The notes beneath the pieces were generated by a model. The model worked only from the letters and a program-made list of their open reading frames with translations, was not told where the DNA came from and made no database searches. Shown here piece by piece: positions 1-6,119 of a DNA stretch of 7,214 bases. Each line of letters starts with the position of its first letter. Positions within the stretch are counted from its first letter, which is position 1. The DNA lies in the NCBI GenBank assembly GCA_007134725.1, contig SLKF01000272.1, forward strand, positions 1 to 7,214. The letters run 5' to 3'. The translations under genes were made by a program, and so were the position numbers. Source of the stretch: Clostridiales bacterium (GTDB lineage Bacteria > Bacillota > Clostridia > Peptostreptococcales > T1SED10-28).

Positions 1-21
1 ATAAGAGTCAAGGAGGCATCT

Positions 22-693
22 ATGAAGAATATATCCGTAGCAATCGACGGTCCGGCCGGTGCAGGCAAAAGCACTGTAGCAAAAGCAGTTGCAAAGAAAA
101 TGGACTTACTTTATATTGATACAGGGGCAATGTATCGGGCAGTTACTTTTCTTGTACTAAAAGAAGGAATTGATATCATTGATGAACAGATGATCATCGA
201 TATCGCTAAAAATACGACCTTTAACTTTTCCACGGACGGAAGTGAAATTTTTATTAATGGCGAGAATCACTCTAAAGAAATACGAACTCCAAGGGTAAGT
301 GAGAAGGTTTCTTTAGTTTCTAAAATTGGTGATCTAAGAACCGTTTTAGTGAATGCTCAACGAAAGTTAGCAGAAAACCATGATGTAATAATGGATGGAA
401 GAGATATTGGAACCCATGTATTGCCACAAGCAGATCTTAAAGTATTTTTAACCGCCTCTGTTGAAGAACGGGCCACAAGAAGATTCGAAGAACTTTCCAA
501 AGATAATCAGGCAGAATCCGTATCTTTTGATGCTGTGAAAAAAAATATTATCCAAAGAGACAGCATTGACTCCAATCGAGACCAGGCCCCCTTAGTAAAA
601 GCTGAGGATGCCATTGAAATTGATACAACCACACTTAGGACGAATGAAGTGGTTGAGGAAATTATAAAATTGATCAGAAAAATACAGCGATAA
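22..693 (+). CDS. cmk: Cytidylate kinase (CMP/dCMP kinase)
   Basis: Cytosolic nucleoside monophosphate kinase that transfers phosphate from ATP to CMP or dCMP, feeding CTP/dCTP pools. Seen in the 223-residue product: an N-terminal beta strand followed by the P-loop GPAGAGKST (residues 10-18), the YIDTGAMYRA segment (31-40) that shapes the CMP pocket, DGRDIGT (125-131), and the RDSIDSNRDQAPL segment (179-191), which matches the family's RDxxDxxRxxAPL lid/CMP-binding signature. The length is normal for bacterial Cmk and no key motif is missing. The ATG start is supported by AAGGAGG (10-16) five bases upstream. The reading frame stays open to the window edge, but the ribosome binding site and the conserved N-terminus argue for this start. 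It is the first complete gene of a forward operon with ispH and the S1 gene. In many clostridia an acyltransferase gene (plsC) sits between cmk and ispH; none is present here. Identification is confident. Confidence 0.97.
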   Translation: MKNISVAIDGPAGAGKSTVAKAVAKKMDLLYIDTGAMYRAVTFLVLKEGIDIIDEQMIIDIAKNTTFNFSTDGSEIFINGENHSKEIRTPRVSEKVSLVSKIGDLRTVLVNAQRKLAENHDVIMDGRDIGTHVLPQADLKVFLTASVEERATRRFEELSKDNQAESVSFDAVKKNIIQRDSIDSNRDQAPLVKAEDAIEIDTTTLRTNEVVEEIIKLIRKIQR

Positions 694-726
694 TATGGAT
701 GTTAGTTGGGTATATAGGAGGTAGGT

Positions 727-1572
727 ATGCGAATTAAAGTAGCAAGAAACTCAGGGTTTTGTTTTGGTGTTGAAAAAGCAGTAAATAAAGCTTTTGAAGC
801 TACGCTACAAAACAAAGAAAATATTTATTCTTTAGGTCCGATCATTCACAACAAACAGGTTATAGGGAAACTCATAGAAACCGGATTGGACGTTGTTAAT
901 ACTATTGAGGAAATACAACATGGAACCGTAATTATTCGATCCCATGGCGTGGGGATAGACATTTATGACCAAGCAGAGTTAAAAAATCTGAAGATTATCG
1001 ATACTACTTGTCCTTTTGTTCGAAGAATCCAAAATATTGTAAAGGATTATTATCAAAACGGGTACAAGATCGCTGTAATTGGCGATCCTAAACACCCGGA
1101 AGTCATCGGGATAAACGGATGGTGCAAAAATCAGGCGTTAATCGTCCAAAGCGAATCCGATATTCCGGAAGATATGGATTACTATGATAAGCTGTGCATC
1201 GTTGTACAAACCACCATGCCTCTATCTCGATTTGAAACTTTAAGCGAACAACTTAGTCAACGAGCCGAACATGTGGAAAAATTCGATACTACCTGCTTTG
1301 CTACAAAGGAAAGACAGGAGTCCGCAAAAGAACTGGCTCTAGAAGTTGATGCAATGGTCGTTATCGGGGGATACAACAGCTCCAACACGCAGAAGCTCGT
1401 AGACATTTGCAAAAGAATTCGTCCTCACAGCACATTTCACATTGAAACTGCATCATCTTTGGACCCCCAAGATTTCAAAGATTTTGAATCAGTAGGCATC
1501 ACGGCTGGAGCCTCAACGCCGGAATGGATTATTCAAGATGTCATCAAATATTTAAACAAATTAAATAATTAG
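727..1572 (+). CDS. ispH: 4-hydroxy-3-methylbut-2-enyl diphosphate reductase
   Basis: IspH (LytB) catalyses the last MEP-pathway step, reducing HMBPP to IPP and DMAPP with an oxygen-sensitive iron-sulfur cluster in the cytosol. Seen in the 281-residue product: the three cluster cysteines C12 (in SGFCFGVEKAV), C95 (in DTTCPFV) and C190 (in DTTCFATKERQ). Substrate-contact residues of the family are also present: H41 (GPIIHN), H73 (RSHG), H123 and E125 (HPE), T162/T163 (QTT), the YNSSNT segment (216-221) and S263 in GASTPEW. The protein ends naturally at KYLNKLNN, with no S1 extension. The ATG start has AGGAGG (716-721) five bases upstream, and the gap to cmk is 33 bases. The TAG stop (1570-1572) overlaps the ribosome binding site of the following S1 gene, so translation of the pair is probably coupled. 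In many clostridia these two are one fused protein; here they are separate and in different frames. Confidence 0.97.
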   Translation: MRIKVARNSGFCFGVEKAVNKAFEATLQNKENIYSLGPIIHNKQVIGKLIETGLDVVNTIEEIQHGTVIIRSHGVGIDIYDQAELKNLKIIDTTCPFVRRIQNIVKDYYQNGYKIAVIGDPKHPEVIGINGWCKNQALIVQSESDIPEDMDYYDKLCIVVQTTMPLSRFETLSEQLSQRAEHVEKFDTTCFATKERQESAKELALEVDAMVVIGGYNSSNTQKLVDICKRIRPHSTFHIETASSLDPQDFKDFESVGITAGASTPEWIIQDVIKYLNKLNN

Positions 1573-1577
1573 GAGGG
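1571..1577 (+). promoter_or_regulatory. Ribosome binding site deciding a TTG start for the S1 gene
   Basis: AGGAGGG lies eight bases upstream of TTG at 1586 and overlaps the ispH stop codon (TAG 1570-1572). The first in-frame ATG (1625) has no comparable site at a usable distance, so TTG is the better start. Confidence 0.8.
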
Positions 1578-1585
1578 TTTTTACA

Positions 1586-2824
1586 TTGAACAACTCAAAC
1601 GAAAACAATGGCACTAACGAAAACATGGAAAACTTTATGGAAGAAATTGAAAAATCAATGAACAAGTTTTATCCCGGAGATATTGTCACCGGAACCGTTA
1701 TGGATATTAATGATAAGGAAGTTGTGTTAAATTTGGGATATAAATCCGATGGCATTATTCCTAAAGAAGAATTGTCTTCTGATCCCTTAATAAGCCCTAA
1801 GGATTTTATGGAAATTGGAGATACCGTTGAAGTGTATATTATTAAACTTGATGATGGTGAAGGCAATGTCTTGGTTTCAAAAAAACGCGTTGATGCAGAG
1901 AAGGGCTGGGAAGTCTTAGAAATCGCATTTGAAAACAAAGATAGTGTGGAAGTGGAAGTACAAAACGAAGTAAAGGGTGGACTGATCGGTTACAGTCACG
2001 GAATTCGATGCTTTATTCCTGCAAGTCATATTTCCAACCGCTATACGAAAGACCTATCTCAGTTTGTAGGCAACACTTATGACGCTGAAATTATTGATTT
2101 TGATAAAAGACGAAACAAAGCCGTTCTATCAAGAAAAAATTTACTCTTAGCAGAAAGAAACAAACAAAAAGAAGCCTTACTGGAAGACTTGGAAGTTGGG
2201 AAAATATTTACAGGAAAAGTTACGCAAATCAAGGATTTTGGTGTATTTATTGATTTAGGTGGAATAGATGGACTGCTTCATATTTCTGAAATGTCCTGGG
2301 GAAAAATCGACCAGCCATCAGAACTGTACTCTTTAGGGGATGAAGTTGAAGTTCAAATTATTGCGGTTGATAAAGACCGGGAAAGAATCTCGTTAAGCAA
2401 AAAGAATTTAACGGAAAATCCTTGGTCCGAAATTGAAAATAAGTATGGAAAAGGCGATGTTGTAGAAGGAAAAATCGTAAAACTTCTGGACTTCGGAGTA
2501 TTTGTAGAATTAGAACCTGGTGTTGATGGGTTAGTGCATGTATCAGAAATCAGTAATCAACATGTAAAAAAACCATCGGATGTACTTAATGTTGGTGATG
2601 AAATTACGGTAGAGATATTGAGTGTAGATAAAGAAAATAAGCGAATCAGTTTAAGTATGAAAGCCTTACTGGAAGATGAGAAAAAAGACGAAGAAGAAGA
2701 AAAGAATAAAGACCCGAAAGAGACATCTCAAAATGAAAATCCACAAGAACACAGTGTCAATGATGACCCGATTACCATCGGAGATATTTTCAATCAAAAT
2801 AAAGAAGAAAACGAAGAGTCGTAA
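1586..2824 (+). CDS. rpsA: Ribosomal protein S1-like RNA-binding protein with four S1 domains
   Basis: Predicted cytosolic RNA-binding protein of the S1 family, which in proteobacteria recruits mRNA to the 30S subunit; in low-GC Gram-positives its exact role is less settled. Seen in the 412-residue product: a short Asn/Glu-rich leader (1-27), then four OB-fold S1 repeats at about 29-101, 117-186, 203-273 and 288-359. Repeats 3 and 4 are canonical (DFGVFIDLGGIDGLLHISE and DFGVFVELEPGVDGLVHVSE). Repeats 1 and 2 are more diverged, as are the ribosome-docking first two domains of E. coli S1. Repeat 3 continues HISEMSW...PSELYSLGDEV, like E. coli domain 3. The charged, probably disordered tail (about 362-412) carries DDPITIGDIF, which resembles the TLGD-type tail motif of Firmicutes S1 homologues (from memory). 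Translation starts at TTG with a good ribosome binding site. The gene is 13 bases after ispH and in another frame. Its final codons form the left arm of a terminator hairpin. Four repeats rather than six is usual for Firmicutes; rpsA here means this homologue, not proven equivalence to E. coli S1. Confidence 0.92.
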   Translation: MNNSNENNGTNENMENFMEEIEKSMNKFYPGDIVTGTVMDINDKEVVLNLGYKSDGIIPKEELSSDPLISPKDFMEIGDTVEVYIIKLDDGEGNVLVSKKRVDAEKGWEVLEIAFENKDSVEVEVQNEVKGGLIGYSHGIRCFIPASHISNRYTKDLSQFVGNTYDAEIIDFDKRRNKAVLSRKNLLLAERNKQKEALLEDLEVGKIFTGKVTQIKDFGVFIDLGGIDGLLHISEMSWGKIDQPSELYSLGDEVEVQIIAVDKDRERISLSKKNLTENPWSEIENKYGKGDVVEGKIVKLLDFGVFVELEPGVDGLVHVSEISNQHVKKPSDVLNVGDEITVEILSVDKENKRISLSMKALLEDEKKDEEEEKNKDPKETSQNENPQEHSVNDDPITIGDIFNQNKEENEES

Positions 2825-2840
2825 AGACTCTTTGTTTTTT
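2812..2840 (+). terminator. Intrinsic terminator overlapping the S1 stop codon
   Basis: Inverted repeat CGAAGAGTC (2812-2820) and GACTCTTTG (2826-2834), a nine-pair RNA stem with one G-U pair, loop GTAAA, followed directly by six T (2835-2840). The TAA stop (2822-2824) sits inside the loop, so the hairpin is partly coding. The stem is only moderately GC-rich, so termination could be incomplete and some read-through into the peptidase genes is plausible. Confidence 0.7.
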
Positions 2841-2874
2841 ATCGTGTTTAACAAAAGAAACTGAAAGAGTGCAT

Positions 2875-2886
2875 TGCTACTATTAT
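2875..2886 (+). promoter_or_regulatory. Possible promoter for the M42 peptidase genes (weak)
   Basis: The A/T-rich stretch between the S1 terminator and the first peptidase gene contains TGCTACTAT, which fits an extended -10 (TGn then TACTAT, 2878-2883), with an overlapping alternative TATTAT (2881-2886). A -35-like TTAACA (2848-2853) is too far away (24 bases) to pair well. The case rests mostly on position, right after a terminator and before a three-gene unit. The predicted leader would be very short. Confidence 0.27.
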
Positions 2887-2891
2887 AAAAT

Positions 2892-2899
2892 AAAGGTGG
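2892..2899 (+). promoter_or_regulatory. Ribosome binding site deciding the start of the first M42 gene
   Basis: AAAGGTGG ends six bases before ATG at 2906. An in-frame TTG at 2900 directly abuts this site and would leave no spacing, so ATG 2906 is the supported start. Confidence 0.75.
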
Positions 2900-2905
2900 T
2901 TGCTT

Positions 2906-3952
2906 ATGGACGGTAAAAAATTTCTTGAAAAACTGATACAGACTTCCGGGGTTTCCGGTCATGAAGAGAAATTAACCAACGTAGTAAAAGAATTCTTTGA
3001 ACCCTATGCCGATTCAATTACAACCGATGCTCTAGGAAATATCATCGTGTTGAAAAGGGGTAGAAAATCAACAGGGAAAATAATGTTTGCTGCACATTTA
3101 GATGAAATTGGTTTAATGGTTAAAAAAATTGATCGAAACGGTTATCTACATATCACCAGTATCGGTGGCTTTGATCAAAGAGTTCTTCCTTGTCAGGAAG
3201 TAACCGTACATGGAAGAGAAAATCTTTTTGGGGTAATTGGTATGCTTCCTCCCCATATTACCGGTGGTAAACAGGAGGACTCCGTTAAACTGGAGGATCT
3301 CTTAATAGATGTGGGCTATTCGAAAGAAGAACTAATTGATCTTGTGTCTGTCGGGGATATTGTTACTATTAATCGAAATATGAGGGATTTGAAGAACAAT
3401 CGAATTACCGGTAAAGCTTTGGATGATCGTGCAGGAGTAGTCTCCTTGTATGAAGGGATAAAAAATCTACATAGCCAAATCCATGATGTGGATGTTTACT
3501 TTGTCTTAACCGTACAAGAAGAGGTAGGGACAAGAGGCGCCGTAACTTCAACCTACGGAATTAATCCAGATGTAGGCTTAGCCATAGATGTAGGCTTTGG
3601 AAAAACTCCGGAATTAAATGCCCATGATTCACTGGAATTATCAAAGGGTCCTGGAATTTTGGTCGGTGCAAACGCCCATCCGAATGTTTTCAAAGGACTA
3701 AAGGAGACCGCGAAAAAAAATCATATCGATTACCAAATTGAAGTAGCTGCGGGACCTACCGGGACAGATGCCTGGCCCATGCAAATCAGCGGTTCCGGTG
3801 TGGCAACAGGAGTCCTTTCCATACCTCTTAGATACATGCATACTTCCGTAGAAACTGTAGATTGGCAAGATATTGAAACAACAGGACAACTACTGTCTCA
3901 TTTCGTAATGTATTTTAATGCTAAAAAAATGGAGGACTTCTTATGTTACTAA
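2906..3952 (+). CDS. M42 family metallo-aminopeptidase, first of three in tandem
   Basis: Predicted cytosolic dinuclear-metal aminopeptidase of the M42 (TET/PepA/FrvX-like) family, which removes N-terminal residues from peptides; known members assemble into hollow tetrahedral dodecamers. Seen in the 348-residue product, counted from ATG 2906: metal ligand H64 and catalytic-loop D66 in AAHLDEIGLMV; bridging ligand D173 in ALDDRAG; catalytic base E205 and ligand E206 in TVQEEVGTRGA; ligand D228 in AIDVG; GPTGTDAWP (283-291); and ligand H312 in LRYMHTSVET. All five ligands and both catalytic acids expected from Pyrococcus TET2 are present. The segment between about 70 and 165 is the usual inserted dimerisation domain. 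There is no signal peptide. Its last 10 bases overlap the next M42 gene, indicating co-translation. Substrate preference (acidic, neutral or basic residues) cannot be read from the sequence. Cellulase-like names sometimes attached to M42 proteins are unlikely to be correct. Confidence 0.93.
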   Translation: MDGKKFLEKLIQTSGVSGHEEKLTNVVKEFFEPYADSITTDALGNIIVLKRGRKSTGKIMFAAHLDEIGLMVKKIDRNGYLHITSIGGFDQRVLPCQEVTVHGRENLFGVIGMLPPHITGGKQEDSVKLEDLLIDVGYSKEELIDLVSVGDIVTINRNMRDLKNNRITGKALDDRAGVVSLYEGIKNLHSQIHDVDVYFVLTVQEEVGTRGAVTSTYGINPDVGLAIDVGFGKTPELNAHDSLELSKGPGILVGANAHPNVFKGLKETAKKNHIDYQIEVAAGPTGTDAWPMQISGSGVATGVLSIPLRYMHTSVETVDWQDIETTGQLLSHFVMYFNAKKMEDFLCY

Positions 3953-4962
3953 AGGATCTATGTGAATTAAAAGGTGTAGCGGGTAATGAAAAGGTAGTTC
4001 GAGATTTTATTAAAAAAGATCTGGGAAATGCAGGTAAAAATGTTACGACTGATCGTATGGGCAACCTCATTGTAAGCAACGGTGTAAAGTCCGATATCCA
4101 TCTTGGGGTAACCGCTCATATGGATGAAGTCGGTTTAATGGTTAAAGGCATTGATGACAGCGGATTAATTCGATTTACCAATGTGGGTGGTCTAGACCCT
4201 AGAATTTTAGTATCAAAAGTAGTAGAAATTGGTGATGAAGATATCCCCGGAGTCATTGGAGCAAAACCGATACATATGCAAAAAGCGGCGGAGCGAAAAA
4301 AAGCTTTTACCCTTGATCAATTGTATATTGATATTGGAACCGACTCAAAAATAGAAACAGAAAAATATGTATCCCTAGGAGATTACGTTAACTTTATCAG
4401 TCCTTATCAACCGTTCGGAAGCCACAAGGTAAAGGCCAAAGCCTTAGATAATCGTGTAGGATGCTTTATGGTCATGGAACTTATTAAAATGGAGTTACCC
4501 ATAGAGATTACCGGAATTTTTACGGTGCAGGAAGAATTAGGACTTCGGGGATCCCAGGTTGCAGCAAATAACCTGGATGCGGATTTGGTATTGGTACTAG
4601 AAGGCACCACCTGCGGTGATTTGACCGAGGTAGAAGATCATCTTCAAACCACGGAGCTGGGTAAAGGACCGGCCATATCGTTAATGGATCGGACCTCTAT
4701 CTATCAACGTAAGCTCGTTGATAAGCTTACCGCCGTTGCAGATCTTCACAAAATCCCTTGGCAATATCGCCGTAATTCTTTTGGGGGTAATGATGCCGGA
4801 AGATTTCAGCATAGCAAGGGAGGGACTCCCTGTTTATCAGTGGCTACGCCCTGTCGGTATATTCACTCTCCGGTCTCTGTAATGGATGAAAGAGATTTTG
4901 ATGGAATGAAGAAATTATTAACCTTATTTATTGAAGAAATTTCTAAAGGAGGCGTATTATAA
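3943..4962 (+). CDS. M42 family metallo-aminopeptidase, second of three in tandem (E-type metal site)
   Basis: Second predicted cytosolic M42 aminopeptidase, 339 residues, full length. Seen: H59 and D61 in AHMDEVGLMV, D169 in KALDNRVGC, catalytic E197 and ligand E198 in TVQEELGLRGS, E220 in LVLEGTTCGD, GGNDAGRF (281-288), and H308 in CRYIHSPVS. It differs from its two neighbours at several active-site positions: Glu instead of Asp at the fourth ligand (220, exactly 22 residues after E198, the same spacing as the Asp in the other two), DNR instead of DDR, and GGND instead of GTD/GGTD. A Glu ligand with an EGTT-type motif is a recognised variant in M42, so the enzyme should be active but belongs to a different subfamily. 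GGAGG (3931-3935) sits seven bases before ATG. The gene overlaps the first M42 gene by 10 bases and shares one base with the third. Specificity is unknown. Confidence 0.92.
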   Translation: MLLKDLCELKGVAGNEKVVRDFIKKDLGNAGKNVTTDRMGNLIVSNGVKSDIHLGVTAHMDEVGLMVKGIDDSGLIRFTNVGGLDPRILVSKVVEIGDEDIPGVIGAKPIHMQKAAERKKAFTLDQLYIDIGTDSKIETEKYVSLGDYVNFISPYQPFGSHKVKAKALDNRVGCFMVMELIKMELPIEITGIFTVQEELGLRGSQVAANNLDADLVLVLEGTTCGDLTEVEDHLQTTELGKGPAISLMDRTSIYQRKLVDKLTAVADLHKIPWQYRRNSFGGNDAGRFQHSKGGTPCLSVATPCRYIHSPVSVMDERDFDGMKKLLTLFIEEISKGGVL

Positions 4963-5963
4963 TGGATAAATTAGATGTGAAAACTCTTGATACATTACTC
5001 TCCACCTTCGGTCCTTCCGGTAATGAAGAGGCGGTTCGAGAGTTTATTGAATCAGAGATCAAAGATCACGTAGATGAATTACATGTAGACACTTTAGGAA
5101 ATTTAATCGCCCATAAAAAAGGAAACGGGAAAAGGATTATGTTGGCAGGACATATGGACCAAATTGGCCTGATGGTAACCTACATCGATAAAGAAGGGTT
5201 TTTACGCTTTACAAACATCGGAGGCATTTCCCCGGCGGTTTCTCTTTCCCAACGGGTAATCTTTAAAAATGGTACGATTGGAGTCATCGGAAGTGAACAT
5301 TTGGAAAACATAAAAGACCTTAAGCTCGATAAAATGTTTATTGATATTGGAGCAAATTCCAGAGAAGAGGCGGAAAGAATCATAAGCATAGGAGACGTGT
5401 GCGGATACTTTAATGCTCCGGTTATCGATGATCAAAAAGTGGTCTCCCCAAGCCTTGATGATCGCATCGGATGCTATATTATGATGGAGACAATTAAAAA
5501 CATAAAAGAATCTCCCAATGATCTGTATTTTGTCTTTACGGTTCAAGAAGAGCTTGGTTTAAGAGGAGCGAAGACTTCTGCCTATCAGGTAGAACCGGAT
5601 ATTGGAATTGCTTATGACGTAACAATGACCGGCGATACTCCCAAGGCTCGGACCATGGCGCTTAAAATGGGCGAAGGCTTTGCTATTAAAGCAAAAGATA
5701 ATTCCATGATCAGTCATCCCGGTTTAAAGAATTATCTGGTTCAAGAAGCAAAAAAACAAAAGGTGAATTATCAAATAGAAGTTTTGGAATTCGGTGGCAC
5801 AGATTCCGGAGCCATTCACTTATCGAAGGAAGGGGTTCCTTCCAGTGTACTGTCAATCCCCACACGATATATTCATAGTACCTGTGAAATGGTTTCTAAT
5901 AAGGATGTCCTTGGCGCCATTAATTATAGTACCAAACTATTAATGACAGACTTTAATTTTTAA
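4962..5963 (+). CDS. M42 family metallo-aminopeptidase, third of three in tandem
   Basis: Third predicted cytosolic M42 aminopeptidase, 333 residues. Seen: H64 and D66 in GHMDQIGLMV, D166 in SLDDRIGC, catalytic E196 and ligand E197 in TVQEELGLRGA, D219 in AYDVTMTGD, FGGTDSGAI (277-285), and H305 in TRYIHSTCEM. All metal ligands and catalytic residues are intact. It has the Asp-type fourth ligand like the first gene, but Gln replaces Glu after the HxD motif (residue 67). The inserted domain (about 70-160) is slightly shorter than in the other two. ATG overlaps the previous stop codon (TAATG), with AAAGGAGG (4945-4952) nine bases upstream, so translation is coupled. It is the last gene of the unit and is followed by the bidirectional terminator at 6033-6077. 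The three proteins are clearly homologous but strongly diverged, so the array is not a recent duplication. Confidence 0.93.
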   Translation: MDKLDVKTLDTLLSTFGPSGNEEAVREFIESEIKDHVDELHVDTLGNLIAHKKGNGKRIMLAGHMDQIGLMVTYIDKEGFLRFTNIGGISPAVSLSQRVIFKNGTIGVIGSEHLENIKDLKLDKMFIDIGANSREEAERIISIGDVCGYFNAPVIDDQKVVSPSLDDRIGCYIMMETIKNIKESPNDLYFVFTVQEELGLRGAKTSAYQVEPDIGIAYDVTMTGDTPKARTMALKMGEGFAIKAKDNSMISHPGLKNYLVQEAKKQKVNYQIEVLEFGGTDSGAIHLSKEGVPSSVLSIPTRYIHSTCEMVSNKDVLGAINYSTKLLMTDFNF

Positions 5964-6023
5964 TTGCATCATTTTCCCATAATTGTAGATGCTTGGTTTC
6001 ACAAGATATACATTATACTCAGT

Positions 6024-6078
6024 AAAAAAAATAAAAACGCTTTTTACCAAATTATGATTTTGGTAAAAAGCGTTTTTT
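6024..6078. terminator. Bidirectional intrinsic terminator between convergent genes
   Basis: A perfect 19-bp inverted repeat: left arm 6033-6051 (AAAAACGCTTTTTACCAAA), right arm 6059-6077, loop TTATGAT. Six T (6073-6078) provide the U-tract for forward transcripts. The A-rich run 6024-6037 provides the U-tract for the minus strand. It lies between the end of the third M42 gene and the end of the aminotransferase gene, as expected for a shared terminator. Confidence 0.93.
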
Positions 6079-6119
6079 AGTTTGTTATTTTTGCTATTTA
6101 AGAATCCATGAATCTAAGC

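Noticed and set aside
1..21. Tail of an upstream gene ending at TAA (2-4)
   Set aside because: Only a few bases are visible and no product can be inferred; the stretch is mainly the cmk ribosome binding region.
1669..1938. Antisense open frame of 89 codons inside the S1 gene
   Set aside because: Low-complexity Ser/Thr/Pro-rich product with no family motif, no ribosome binding site found, fully inside a well-supported gene on the other strand.
2900..2902. TTG as start of the first M42 gene
   Set aside because: It directly abuts the ribosome binding site; ATG at 2906 has correct spacing.
2666..2962. Antisense frame of 98 codons and a forward Lys-rich frame of 62 codons (2676-2864) over the S1 tail
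   Set aside because: Both are by-products of the purine-rich acidic/lysine-rich S1 tail. The Phe-rich antisense product is not a convincing membrane protein, and the frame crosses the terminator.
3698..5546. Several antisense open frames inside the M42 genes (3698-3889, 4407-4610, 5180-5389, 5202-5546)
   Set aside because: They lie wholly opposite conserved catalytic-domain coding sequence, show no recognisable motifs and no convincing start signals.
5993..6019. Promoter-like pair TTGGTT (5993-5998) and TATACT (6014-6019)
   Set aside because: The spacer is only 15 bases, and any transcript would run straight into the terminator at 6033-6078 with no gene in front of it. A tiny RNA is conceivable but unsupported.
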